Of a DNA stretch of 64,000 nt, positions 9,774 through 18,684 are shown one piece after another; the first letter of the stretch is position 1; every line of letters begins with the position of its first letter. The position numbers and the translations under genes are program-made. The stretch lies in NCBI RefSeq assembly GCF_007997035.1, contig NZ_VOSS01000001.1, positions 62,001-126,000 on the forward strand, given 5' to 3'. The DNA is from Ralstonia sp. TCR112. GTDB taxonomy: Bacteria; Pseudomonadota; Gammaproteobacteria; Burkholderiales; Burkholderiaceae. The notes under the pieces were generated by a model, which saw nothing but the letters and a program-made list of their open reading frames with translations, was not told the DNA's origin and did not search any database.

Positions 9774-11288
9774 ATGGAATTCCGATCGATGTTCGCTCCG
9801 GTGCGACGAAAACGCACCGTGTTCACGATGCTCTCTCTTGCCGCGCTGGCCGCTGCTGCAGTAATTGCAGGCTGCGGTGGCTCGTCGTCCGATTCGACGC
9901 CGGTGTCGACGGCCACGCCGTCGGATGCGGCCACGGCTGACGCCAACATCCAGGCCGCGTGGGTGGAGATCGGCGACAGCAACCAGGCTGTCGTGCGCGC
10001 CGTCACGAGGTATACGAACAGCGCCTCGCCCGTCGACAGCTCGGTCTGCCCGCTGCTGACGGTGGACGGCACCTCCACGCGCATGACGCTGCGTGTGGCG
10101 GCCGGCACGCCGGCGCAGCGCACCACGGCCAGCGCCGCCAGCGATTCGAAAGCCTCGTCGTTCCCCGTGAATGCCTGCGAAGCCACCGTGGCCTCCACGG
10201 CCAAGGCCGCGTCGATCGGCTCGCGCGTGCTGCCGCTGCCCAAGGCCAACCCGCAGCGCGTGGTGATCCTGGCGGACACCGGCTGCCGCATGAAGAAGTC
10301 GAGCAACACGTTCCAGTCGTGTAACGACCCGCTGTCGTGGCCGTTTGCGAGCGCTGCCGCCACGGCCGCCAAGATGAACCCGGACCTCGTGCTGCACGTG
10401 GGCGACTACCACTACCGCGAAAACGCCTGCCCGCCCGACGTGGCCGGCTGCCAGGGCAGCCCCTGGGGATACGGCTGGGATACGTGGCAGGCCGACCTGT
10501 TCCAGCCCGCCGCCCCGCTCATGGCTGCGGCTCCGTGGGTGCTGGTGCGCGGCAACCACGAGGAATGCGCGCGCGCCGGCCAGGGCTGGTACCGCTTCCT
10601 GGATCCGGGTCCGTATTCGGCCGACCGCTCGTGCGACAACCCGGCCAACGACACGGCAGCCAACGCCTCGGACCCGTACGCCGTCGCGATCGGCAGCGAT
10701 ACGCAAGTCATCGTGTTCGATTCGACCAAGGCCGGCACGACGGCGTTGGCGACGACCGACCCGTGGTTCCAGACGTACCAGAAGCAGTTCAGCACGGTGG
10801 GCACGCTGGCCGCCAAGCCGGGCGTGATGTCGATTTTCACCAACCACCATCCGATCCTGGGCTTCGTGCCCATCGCGGGCAGCACGCCACTGGGCGGCAA
10901 TGCGGCGCTGCTGTCGGTCATGAACAGCCTGAACGCCACGGCGTATTACCCGCCGGGCGTGCAGGTCGCGCTGCATGGCCACGTGCATGACTTCCAGGCC
11001 ATCAACTTCACGAGCAACCATCCGGCGACCATCGTTGCGGGCAACGCCGGAGATTCGCTCGACGTGGCCCTGCCCGATCCGTTCCCGGCCATCAGCCCGG
11101 CTTCGGGCGTAACGGTGGGCAGCATCTCGCACAACAACTCGTTCGGCTTCATGGTGATGGACCGCCAGCCCGCGCCCGCCAAGGGCTGGCTGTTCAAGGC
11201 CTACACCGTCGCCGGCAAGCTGCTGACGACGTGCACGCAGAACGGCACGAGCCTGGTGTGCGACAAGACCGGCTTCGTCGCACCTTGA
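9774..11288 (+). CDS. Metallophosphoesterase lipoprotein (purple acid phosphatase-like)
   Basis: 504 residues. An N-terminal hydrophobic segment ends in a lipobox (VIAGC, Cys34) followed by a Ser-rich linker, so the protein is probably an outer-membrane or periplasmic lipoprotein. The calcineurin-like metallophosphoesterase motifs appear in order: ILADTGCR, HVGDYHY, VRGNHEE, FTNHHP and LHGHVHDF, providing the Asp, Asn and His ligands for a binuclear metal centre. It likely hydrolyses phosphate esters outside the cytoplasm; substrate unknown. The stop TGA overlaps a TTG that starts the di-heme peroxidase gene, indicating translational coupling. Confidence 0.88.
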   Translation: MEFRSMFAPVRRKRTVFTMLSLAALAAAAVIAGCGGSSSDSTPVSTATPSDAATADANIQAAWVEIGDSNQAVVRAVTRYTNSASPVDSSVCPLLTVDGTSTRMTLRVAAGTPAQRTTASAASDSKASSFPVNACEATVASTAKAASIGSRVLPLPKANPQRVVILADTGCRMKKSSNTFQSCNDPLSWPFASAAATAAKMNPDLVLHVGDYHYRENACPPDVAGCQGSPWGYGWDTWQADLFQPAAPLMAAAPWVLVRGNHEECARAGQGWYRFLDPGPYSADRSCDNPANDTAANASDPYAVAIGSDTQVIVFDSTKAGTTALATTDPWFQTYQKQFSTVGTLAAKPGVMSIFTNHHPILGFVPIAGSTPLGGNAALLSVMNSLNATAYYPPGVQVALHGHVHDFQAINFTSNHPATIVAGNAGDSLDVALPDPFPAISPASGVTVGSISHNNSFGFMVMDRQPAPAKGWLFKAYTVAGKLLTTCTQNGTSLVCDKTGFVAP

Positions 11289-12616
11289 AGCGCCTGAGCA
11301 TTGCGCTTTGGGTCGCCGCTGCGCTCATCCCGGGCGTGGCGGCGGCCGAATCGATCGGCATGACGCCCAGGCTGGACGCCGTGCCGCCGCCTGCCGAGTC
11401 GACCGCGTTCAAGCCGGACCCGAACCTCGTCGCGCTCGGTAGGCGGGTGTTTTTCGACCCGCGCCTGTCGGAGCCGCAAGGCACGTCGTGCGCGGCGTGC
11501 CATGACCCCGGCCGCGCGTTCGCGCCCACGCTGAAGGGCGAAGCGCTGCGCATCGGTGTGCCGGCAGGCAGCCGCCCCGGGCATGTGGCGGCACGCAACG
11601 CGCCGTCGCTGCTGTATCTGCGCTACATCCCGCATCGCTATTTCTTTCAGGACGACGACGCGAGCTTCCCGTCACCGTTTGGCGGCTTCTTTGCCGACGG
11701 CCGCGCCGATTCCATTCCCGAGCAGATCCGCGGCCCGCTGTTCAATCCCGACGAAATGGGCAACCGTTCGGCGCGCGAGCTGCAGCGCAAGGTGGCCGGC
11801 ACGGACCTCGGCCAGGCGTTGACGAAACAGTTCGGCGCCGATGCAGTGCGTGAGCCCGAACGCCTGGTCGGCGCGTTGGGCAAGGCGCTGGAGGCGTATT
11901 TCCAGAGCGACGAATTGGCGCCGTTCACCTCCCGCTTCGACGATTTCCTGCGCAAGCGCACGCCGCTTTCCGCCGCCGAGATGCGCGGCCTCGCCCTGTT
12001 CCGCAATCCGGACAAAGGCAACTGCGCGTCGTGCCATCTGATGGTGGAATCGTCGTCGCGCCCGGAGCGCTCGCTGTTTACGGATTTCGGCTACGACGCC
12101 ATCGCCGTGCCGCGCAACCCGCTGCTGCCCGCCAACAAGGACGCACGCCACTTTGACATGGGGCTGTGCCAGACCGCCCGCACGCTCAAATGGCCGGATC
12201 CCGACCAGTGGTGCGGCTACTTCCGCACGGCGGGCCTGCGCAACGTGGCGGTGCGCCAAACGTTCATGCACAACGGCGTTTTCCGTACCCTGCGCGACAC
12301 GGTGGCGTTTTATGCCACGCGCTCGACCGACCCCGCACAGTGGTACCCCGGCGGCAAGCGTTTCAACGACGTGCCCGCCAGATACCAGGGCAACATCAAC
12401 GTAAATGCCGTGCCGATGAACCGCCGCGCTGGCACCACGCCTGCGCTGACGGAAGATGAGATCGACGACGTCGTTGCATTCCTGCGCACGCTCACCGATG
12501 CGCGTTACGTGGCGCTGATGCCCGACCCTGCAGCGGACAAGGCGCGCGCTGCGCATGCGCCCAAGGCGGCCGCGCAGACGATCGTCGTCGGCCGGCAAGC
12601 CACCAATACGCGGTAA
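11285..12616 (+). CDS. Di-heme cytochrome c peroxidase / MauG-family protein
   Basis: 443 residues from a TTG at 11285, overlapping the previous stop (TTGA); this start puts a signal peptide (LKRLSIALWVAAALIPGVAA) at the N terminus, whereas the longer open frame would bury it. Two c-type heme sites are visible: CAACH (69-73) and CASCH (247-251), the standard spacing of bacterial di-heme peroxidases/MauG. The chain ends with the usual TEDEIDDVVAFLRTLTD helix. Role is periplasmic H2O2 reduction or MauG-like protein oxidation; family sequence cannot separate these here. Pairing with a metallophosphoesterase lipoprotein is unusual. Confidence 0.88.
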   Translation: MKRLSIALWVAAALIPGVAAAESIGMTPRLDAVPPPAESTAFKPDPNLVALGRRVFFDPRLSEPQGTSCAACHDPGRAFAPTLKGEALRIGVPAGSRPGHVAARNAPSLLYLRYIPHRYFFQDDDASFPSPFGGFFADGRADSIPEQIRGPLFNPDEMGNRSARELQRKVAGTDLGQALTKQFGADAVREPERLVGALGKALEAYFQSDELAPFTSRFDDFLRKRTPLSAAEMRGLALFRNPDKGNCASCHLMVESSSRPERSLFTDFGYDAIAVPRNPLLPANKDARHFDMGLCQTARTLKWPDPDQWCGYFRTAGLRNVAVRQTFMHNGVFRTLRDTVAFYATRSTDPAQWYPGGKRFNDVPARYQGNINVNAVPMNRRAGTTPALTEDEIDDVVAFLRTLTDARYVALMPDPAADKARAAHAPKAAAQTIVVGRQATNTR

Positions 12617-12706
12617 CAACTTCGTCGCCCTGGCCAGCGGCTGTCTGATTGACGGCGGCTGGCCGAGTGCCGATCATGGAGCGTTTCGTTTCCGACCGTT
12701 CGCGCC

Positions 12707-13159
12707 ATGACCACCCTGTCCCGCCTCTTTGCCGCTCTGTCGCTGGCCGTTGCCGCCACCGGGGCGCTTGCCCAGACTCCGACTGCCCCGAATACCGGCC
12801 TGCCCGTGGTCGACCTGACCATCGGCATGTACAAGGTCAAGGCCGAGGTGGCGGCCACCCCGCAAACGCGCGAGACCGGCCTGATGTTCCGCAAGACCAT
12901 GCCCGATACCGCGGGCATGCTGTTCGTGTTCGATGAATCCGCGGGCCACTGCTTCTGGATGAAGAACACCGACCTGCCGCTGTCCATCGCCTTCATCACC
13001 GACGACGGCACCATCTCCGACATTGCCGAGATGAAGCCGCAGACCGAAGACAACCACTGCCCCACCAAGGCCGGCAGCTATGCGCTGGAAATGAACAAGG
13101 GCTGGTTTGCACGCAAGGGCATCAAGCCCGGCATGAAGGTGGGCGGGCTGCCGCGCTGA
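12707..13159 (+). CDS. DUF192 family exported protein
   Basis: 150 residues with a signal peptide (LFAALSLAVAATGALAQ) and a single DUF192 domain: RETGLMFRKTMPDTAGMLFV, then CFWMKNTDLPLSIAFI and ALEMNKGWFARKGIKPG. The family is small, extracytoplasmic and of unknown biochemical role. The start gives a complete signal peptide. It lies 90 bases after the peroxidase gene and 38 before a metallo-beta-lactamase-fold gene on the same strand, so the three may be co-transcribed. Confidence 0.9.
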   Translation: MTTLSRLFAALSLAVAATGALAQTPTAPNTGLPVVDLTIGMYKVKAEVAATPQTRETGLMFRKTMPDTAGMLFVFDESAGHCFWMKNTDLPLSIAFITDDGTISDIAEMKPQTEDNHCPTKAGSYALEMNKGWFARKGIKPGMKVGGLPR

Positions 13160-13197
13160 AGCGCACGCACAGACAACAACAGAGAGGAGGCCGCCGC

Positions 13198-14163
13198 ATG
13201 CACGCTTTCGACAACAACCGTCGCCGCTGGATGCGGCAGGCCGGCGCGCTAGCCGTGGGTGCGGGCGCGGCGTCGGCAGGTTTGCCGCTGGGCGCCTTGG
13301 CCGCCGATGCGCCCAAGAAAGGCACGCGGCTGATCCTGCTCGGCACGGCAGGCGGACCGACGCCCAAGAAGAACCGCTCGGCGCCGGCACAGGTGATCGT
13401 CATCAACGGCGTGTCGTACGTGGTCGACTGCGGCAACGGTGTCGCACGCCAGTACGTGACGGCGGGCCTGAAGCTCAAGGACATCCGCCACGTCTTCCTC
13501 ACGCATCAGCACTCCGACCACAACGCCGATTACGGCACGCTGATGCTGCTTGCGTGGGCCACCGACCTGACCGGCCCCGTCGACGCCTGGGGCCCGCCCC
13601 CGCTGGCCGCGATGACCACCAAGTTCCTCGAGCTGTACGACTACGATATCCGCACCCGCATTGCCGACGAAGGCCGCCCGCCGCTGGCGCCGATGCTGCA
13701 TCCACACGAGCTGACCGAAGGCGGCCTTGTCATGCAGGATGCCAACGTGAAGGTGACGAGCGCGCTGGTCAAGCACCCGCCGGTGTCGCCGGCATTTGCG
13801 TTTCGCTTCGATTCAGCAGACCGCTCGATCGTCATTTCCGGCGATACGGCACCGAGCGAAAACCTCGTGCGCCTGGCATACGGCGCCGACGTGCTCGTCC
13901 ATGAGGTGATGCACCTGCCGTCGCTCGACAAGCTGCTGTCCACCGAGCCCAACGCCAAGACGCTGCGCGAGCATCTGCTGGCGAGCCACACCTCCACCGA
14001 AGAGGTCGGCCGCATCGCGACCGAGGCCAAGGTGAAGACGCTGGTGCTGTCGCACTTCGTGCCCGGCGGCTATCCGTATCTGGAAGATTCAGTCTGGCTC
14101 GATGCCGTGCGCCCGCACTTCAAGGGCGAGATCATCGTCGGGCACGATCTGCAGGAAATCTAA
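13198..14163 (+). CDS. Exported MBL-fold metallo-hydrolase (RNase Z-like fold)
   Basis: 321 residues. The N terminus has a twin-arginine-like stretch (NNRRRWMRQAGALAVGAGAA), implying Tat export. The metallo-beta-lactamase metal motif is intact: HQHSDH with His103, His105, Asp107 and His108; downstream SGDTAPS supplies the next Asp, and LSHFVP the last His. The arrangement resembles the arylsulfatase/RNase Z-like branch rather than beta-lactamases. Substrate unknown. AGAGAGGAGG upstream is a strong ribosome site. Its last 4 bases overlap the stop of a convergent gene. Confidence 0.88.
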   Translation: MHAFDNNRRRWMRQAGALAVGAGAASAGLPLGALAADAPKKGTRLILLGTAGGPTPKKNRSAPAQVIVINGVSYVVDCGNGVARQYVTAGLKLKDIRHVFLTHQHSDHNADYGTLMLLAWATDLTGPVDAWGPPPLAAMTTKFLELYDYDIRTRIADEGRPPLAPMLHPHELTEGGLVMQDANVKVTSALVKHPPVSPAFAFRFDSADRSIVISGDTAPSENLVRLAYGADVLVHEVMHLPSLDKLLSTEPNAKTLREHLLASHTSTEEVGRIATEAKVKTLVLSHFVPGGYPYLEDSVWLDAVRPHFKGEIIVGHDLQEI

Positions 14164-14627
14164 GGCCGGCCGCTGGTGGCCTCGCTGCAATCGCGGTAGA
14201 GCTGATTGCGGCTGCCGGGCTGGGTCTCGTCGGCAAGGAAGCCGGTGGCGCCCTTCGTCCACCAGACATACTGGCCCGACGCATAGCGCGCGCCCGAAGC
14301 GGCCATCACATTGGCAAACACCAGCGTCTTGCCGTTGAGTGTCATGGCGGCCAGCGGCGTGTCGCCCACCGTCATGTATTTCACGAGGAGCGTCTTGCCG
14401 CCCTCGCACGTGTAGCGCACGTCGTGCGGGTCTTTGATCGGTAACGCGGAATACGCGCGCGCCTGATCGATCGCCTTGTTGAGCCCTGCCTTGGCGAAGT
14501 CGAGCGCGGTGTTCAGATCGTCGGACGACATGCCGGGCACCGGCGATTGCTGGGCGGTTGCGACGCCGCTGAAGGCGCCGGCGCCCAGCGCCAGGCCGAA
14601 CATCACTGCAGTTGCAAAACGACGCAT
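14160..14627 (-). CDS. MliC-like C-type lysozyme inhibitor protein
   Basis: 155 residues with a signal peptide (VMFGLALGAGAFSGVATAQ, no lipobox Cys) and a C-terminal domain carrying the MliC/PliC pattern: RYTCEGGKTLLVKYM, a middle strand TLVFANVM, then ASGARYASGQYVWWTKG. In that family the Ser-Gly-x-Arg-Tyr loop inserts into the lysozyme active site, here SGARY. Expected to be periplasmic and to protect peptidoglycan from host lysozyme. Convergent with, and overlapping by 4 bases, the MBL-fold gene. An N-terminal segment of about 50 residues before the domain is unassigned. Confidence 0.78.
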   Translation of the reverse strand: MRRFATAVMFGLALGAGAFSGVATAQQSPVPGMSSDDLNTALDFAKAGLNKAIDQARAYSALPIKDPHDVRYTCEGGKTLLVKYMTVGDTPLAAMTLNGKTLVFANVMAASGARYASGQYVWWTKGATGFLADETQPGSRNQLYRDCSEATSGRP

Positions 14628-14662
14628 GGATCCGTCTCCTGAAAATGGTCAGCGCAAGTCGG

Positions 14663-15628
14663 TTAGTCCGCCGCGTCGCTGTCAGGTTCGGTGGGCTTGA
14701 GCACAAACGCGGTCGGCTCGACGCGCTGCGGGAGTTCGTCCGACAGCGCACGGGCGGCCTCCGCAAAGCACTGCACCAAGCTATCGGCCAACGACGACGG
14801 CGCATGATGCTCGGCACGCATGGCGCGCACATCGAATGTCTGCGCCGGCTCCAGCGCGAACAGCGCGATGCGCTCCATGCTGCCGGTGGCAGCCGTGAAC
14901 TGATCAAGCATCGTCACGCCGAGCGATTCCTCCACCAGCGAACGCGCCAGCGAATACGTCTGCACTTCCAGCGTCGACTGCGGCGCCAGCCCGCCGCGCG
15001 CCAGCGTCTGCCCAACCAGCGAGCCGAGTGAAATCTGGTCTTCCAATCCGATGAAGGGCTTTTCGGCAACGAGCTTGTGCAGCGCGCGGCCGTCGGTCTT
15101 GCCGCCCACCCAGGCGCGCGGCGCGGCCAAGAGAATGCGGCCCTGCGCGACCGGCGTGGTGCTGATAGCCGGATGCACGGGCGGCGCAAAGGCGAAGCCG
15201 ACGTCGATATCCTGCGAGAGCAACCCCTGCACGATCTCGGCCGTGTGATGCGTGAACACGCGCACCAGCGTATCGGGATGGCGCTGCGAGAAACGCCGCA
15301 CGGCCGGTGCGAGGATGCTCGGGGCCAGGCTGGGCGTTGCCGCCACGCGCAAGCGCCCGGCGCCCTTGTGGCGCAGATTGGCCGACACGCGCCGCACGCG
15401 CTCGACCTCCTGGTACAGCCGCTCGACTTCGCTGAACAGCTCGAACGCCTCGGCGGTGGGCTGCAGGCGGCCCTTGGTGCGGTCGAACAGGCGGAAGCCG
15501 AGTTGCAGTTCGGTGTGCTGCAGCACACGCGTCACCACGGGCTGCGACACGTTCAGCATGCGCGCCGCCTCGCTGACCGTCCCGACCAGCATCACGGCGC
15601 GGAAGACTTCAATCTGGCGCAGACGCAT
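14663..15628 (-). CDS. LysR-family transcriptional regulator
   Basis: 321 residues: N-terminal winged helix-turn-helix (RQIEVFRAVMLVGTVSEAAR, then LNVSQPVVTRVLQHTELQLG) followed by a periplasmic-binding-like effector domain starting near residue 90. Normal family length, with a short acidic tail. Lies just upstream of the lysozyme-inhibitor-like gene on the same strand with a 35-base gap, which could make them co-transcribed; no divergent partner is adjacent. The start at 15628 directly precedes the conserved MRLRQIEVF. Target genes and ligand cannot be assigned. Confidence 0.9.
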   Translation of the reverse strand: MRLRQIEVFRAVMLVGTVSEAARMLNVSQPVVTRVLQHTELQLGFRLFDRTKGRLQPTAEAFELFSEVERLYQEVERVRRVSANLRHKGAGRLRVAATPSLAPSILAPAVRRFSQRHPDTLVRVFTHHTAEIVQGLLSQDIDVGFAFAPPVHPAISTTPVAQGRILLAAPRAWVGGKTDGRALHKLVAEKPFIGLEDQISLGSLVGQTLARGGLAPQSTLEVQTYSLARSLVEESLGVTMLDQFTAATGSMERIALFALEPAQTFDVRAMRAEHHAPSSLADSLVQCFAEAARALSDELPQRVEPTAFVLKPTEPDSDAAD

Positions 15629-15692
15629 GGCCGCCGGTCCTCACAATCCGAATAGGGAAGCGCCGATTGTGACATCCGGCGCCGGTCTTCGG

Positions 15693-16609
15693 CTAGGCGG
15701 CGGCCGGTGTGGCGGAAGCGCCCTCTGCTTCCAGCGCGTCCAGAAACACGCGCACCTTGCGCGGCACCAGCTTGCGAGCCGGCATCAGCGCGTAGACGCG
15801 CAGCGCGGTCAGCTCGAAGTCGGGCAGCACGCGTATGAGCCGGCCTGCCGCGACTTCCGTATCGCCCACGGAGCGCGCCATGCGTGCCACGCCCAGGCCA
15901 CGCACGGCGGCGCGGGCGCGCATTTCGGCGTTCAGCGTCTGCAGGCGCGGCTGGATCGGGACTTCGATCGGCTCGGCCGTGGGCTCGCCGACGGGGCGGA
16001 AGGCCAACTCGCGTCGTCGGGGCCCGAAAGGCAGGGCCAGCCGGCGAGGTCTGCTGGCGTCTTGAGCGGGGGGCGTTCCGCCAGCAAGGTCGGCGACGCA
16101 TACAGACCGCGCGGGATCAGCACCACGCGGCGCGCCACGAGCGATGAATCCGGCAGCATCTGATCGACCATCACGAAGACGATGTCGTAGCCGCTGGCGA
16201 GCAGGTCGGGCTGCTCCCACGAGATGTGCACCTGGATCTGGAGATGCGGATATTTCTCAAGCGTGCGGCACACCGGTTCGGTCAGGTGCTGTGCACCGAC
16301 TTCGTACGGCGCGGCGATGCGCAACGTGCCGGCCACGGTCTCGCTGGCTGCGGTCGTGTCTGCATGCACTGCGCGCAGGCGCTCGAACAGGGGCGCGATG
16401 TCGTCGTAGAACTGCGAGCCCGCTTCGGTCAGACGCAACTGGCGCGTGGTGCGCGTCATGAGCCGCACGCCGAGTGCAGCTTCCAGCCGTGATACGGCGG
16501 CGCTGGCGGTCGATTTGGGAATGCCCAGCGCCTCGGCGGCGGCGGTGAAGCTGCCGGCTTCCACCACGCGGCAGAAGGTTTCCCAGTCGTTCCACTCCAT
16601 TGTTCGCAT
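15693..16609 (-). CDS. LysR-family transcriptional regulator (apparent frameshift)
   Basis: The N-terminal frame from 16609 encodes an HTH (DWETFCRVVEAGSFTAAAEA) and most of the effector domain through TPADLAGW. The rest (LPFGPRRRELAF through FLDALEAEGASA) continues in another frame to the stop at 15693. One extra base between about 16028 and 16038 restores a 305-residue protein of normal LysR length, for example TGGCCC read from an original TGGGCCC. Since five other genes here need the same one-base repair, sequencing error is more likely than loss. It is divergent from the DHA2-type exporter 53 bases away and is its probable regulator. Confidence 0.75.
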
Positions 16610-16661
16610 GACTGGACAGTGTTCCTAGAGTTGGCCGTTTATCCGGCTGGCGGGCAAGTTT

Positions 16662-18230
16662 ATGCTCGGGCACATGTCGCTGCAAATCCTCAAACCCGCG
16701 TCGCTGCGGGCGTTTCCACACTTTTCTTCGGCGCGGGTCCACGCTTTTGGGCTGGCGCTGGGTCTCTCCACAGGCCTCGATTTCGTCTCGTCGCAGATGT
16801 TCGCCGTGGCGGGCCAGCACATCCAGGGCGGTGTGCATGCGAGCCCCGAGGCGTATCTGTACGCCGTGACAGCGTATGCCGTGGCGGCGGTGGTCGCCAA
16901 CCTCGCCATTGGCCGCATTGCGGCGCACGTGGGCTACCGGATGTATTCGCTGGTGGGCATCGTGCTGTTCGCCATCGGCTGCCTGGTGTGTGCGCAATCC
17001 AACAATATCGGCGAACTCGTGATCGGGCGGACCATCCAGGGCCTGGGCGCGGGCGGACTGTTCTCGGCGTCGCGCATCCTGGTGCAGCTCACAACGGAGC
17101 CCGACGAGCGCATTCCGCCGATGCTGATGTTCAGCGTCGGCCTGTTCGGACTGACCACCATTGCGCCGTGGATCTGCGCCGAGGTGCTGGAGTACAGCGA
17201 ATGGCGCGTGATTTTCTGGATCGAACTGGCGCTGGCCGGCGTCGCCTGGGTGGCGATGTTCTTCCTGCCGCCGGAACGTCATCAGCCGCGCACACGCGCC
17301 GCGCGCCGCCCCGATGAAGCGCCGCCCGAAGAGAGTCAGTGGGACTGGGTGGGCGTGGGCGCCATGGCCATCGGCGCACTGTCGTTCCTGATGGGCCTGT
17401 CGGAGCTGCGCTACAGCCGGCTGACCGCCTCGCCCGTGATTCCGCTGTTGCTGCTGGGTGGTACGGCTTCGGTGCTGCTGGCCATCCACCGCCTGCGCAC
17501 GCACCCTGACCCGTGGCTCGATCTCTCGCGCCTGAACGGCCGCCGCTACCTATGGGGCATCGGCTTTTACGGCGTCTATTACCTGATGAGCGGGTACTGG
17601 TCGTACCTGTTTCCGGCGGTGTCGCAAGGCGGCCTGGGCTTTACGTTCCGCACGACCACGCTGTTCCTGATGATCAGCGGGGCAATGTCGACGGTGGTGG
17701 CCGTGGTCATGACGATTTGGTTGCCGTTCTTCTTCCGCAAGCGCCGCTTCATCGCCATGGGGTTTGCCGTGTATGCGGCAGCAGCGCTGCTGCTGGCGAC
17801 GAGCCTGATGCCGGGCGCGCCGGACTATGCGTTCTTCCCCGTGTCGATGCTGGAAGGCATCACGCCGGGCGCGGTCATGATCCAGGTGGCGATGATGACC
17901 TACCTCGATCTGGACCGGGAAGATTTTGCGCACGGCTACCAGATGAAGAACATCGCGCGCCAGTTTGCGACGGCGGTTGGTACAGGCTTGGCGGCTGTGT
18001 CGTTGCAGACGCAGCAGGCGGAATCGCGCTCGCTCATCGTGGCGCATGTCACGCGGTTCACTGCAGACCTGCAGGCCGCCAGCCCGCTCACGCCGGAACG
18101 GCTGGCGAGCCTGTCCGCCGAGATTGACCGCCAAGCCACGCTGCTGGCCGGCACACAGCTCTTCAGCTGGTTTGCGGTGGCATGCGGCGTGTTTGCCGTC
18201 TTGGTAGTGGTGCAGCGGTCGTTGCGTTAA
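16662..18230 (+). CDS. MFS transporter, DHA2 (14-helix) multidrug type
   Basis: 522 residues with about fourteen predicted membrane helices. Features: N-terminal ALGLSTGLDFVSSQMFAVAG, GRTIQGLGAGGLFSASR (motif C-like region of drug:H+ antiporters), and a cytoplasmic loop rich in charged residues (about 205-225). The size and helix count fit the DHA2 drug exporter branch. A later in-frame ATG (16674) is a possible alternative start. It lies divergently from a LysR gene across a 52-base region, so it is probably under that regulator. Substrate unknown. Confidence 0.85.
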   Translation: MLGHMSLQILKPASLRAFPHFSSARVHAFGLALGLSTGLDFVSSQMFAVAGQHIQGGVHASPEAYLYAVTAYAVAAVVANLAIGRIAAHVGYRMYSLVGIVLFAIGCLVCAQSNNIGELVIGRTIQGLGAGGLFSASRILVQLTTEPDERIPPMLMFSVGLFGLTTIAPWICAEVLEYSEWRVIFWIELALAGVAWVAMFFLPPERHQPRTRAARRPDEAPPEESQWDWVGVGAMAIGALSFLMGLSELRYSRLTASPVIPLLLLGGTASVLLAIHRLRTHPDPWLDLSRLNGRRYLWGIGFYGVYYLMSGYWSYLFPAVSQGGLGFTFRTTTLFLMISGAMSTVVAVVMTIWLPFFFRKRRFIAMGFAVYAAAALLLATSLMPGAPDYAFFPVSMLEGITPGAVMIQVAMMTYLDLDREDFAHGYQMKNIARQFATAVGTGLAAVSLQTQQAESRSLIVAHVTRFTADLQAASPLTPERLASLSAEIDRQATLLAGTQLFSWFAVACGVFAVLVVVQRSLR

Positions 18231-18239
18231 ACGTGCGTA

Positions 18240-18650
18240 CTACGACTTCTGCACCGCGTATTTCCCGGGTCCCACCGCAGCCAACAGAAACAGCCCGCCC
18301 ATGATGCTCAGGTTCTTGAAGAACTGGATCTTGTTGGCGGCCTCCATGGCGCCTTCCATATCCCAGTAGGAATGCGCGATGAAGGATGTGCCGAGCACGA
18401 ACAGCGCCATCAGAATGGCCAGCGGCCGCGTCCACAGCCCGATGAGCAAGGCGATACCGACGCCAAACTCCATGACGACGGCAACCGCAGCGGCCACCAT
18501 CGGCATGGGCGCGCCCGTGCTGGCCATGTAGCCCACTGTGCCGTGGAAGCCCGCCAGCTTGCCCCATCCGGACATCACGAACAGCACCATCATCAGAATG
18601 CGGGCGAGCAGGATCAACTCGTCGCGCCAGCGTTGAATGATTGCGTCCAT
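18240..18650 (-). CDS. DoxX family membrane protein
   Basis: 136 residues with four membrane helices: ILMMVLFVMSGWGKLAGF (first helix with the conserved Gly-Lys), then AAAVAVVMEFGVGIALLIG, ILMALFVLGTSFIAH and IMGGLFLLAAVG. DoxX proteins are small quinone-associated or stress-linked membrane proteins of unclear activity. The ATG at 18650 has CCGGAGA upstream and gives the normal start; the longer frame runs into the LysR gene. It sits directly downstream of that LysR on the same strand. Confidence 0.88.
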   Translation of the reverse strand: MDAIIQRWRDELILLARILMMVLFVMSGWGKLAGFHGTVGYMASTGAPMPMVAAAVAVVMEFGVGIALLIGLWTRPLAILMALFVLGTSFIAHSYWDMEGAMEAANKIQFFKNLSIMGGLFLLAAVGPGKYAVQKS

Positions 18651-18684
18651 CGCGGTCTCCGGAGCCTGTCTGGGTGCATCCAGT

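Noticed and set aside
9708-11132. 474-codon reverse frame inside the metallophosphoesterase gene
   Set aside because: Antisense shadow with low-complexity Arg/Gly-rich product; the forward motifs are complete.
16028-16038. LysR gene as a true pseudogene
   Set aside because: One-base repair restores the full protein and five other genes, one essential, share the same defect class.
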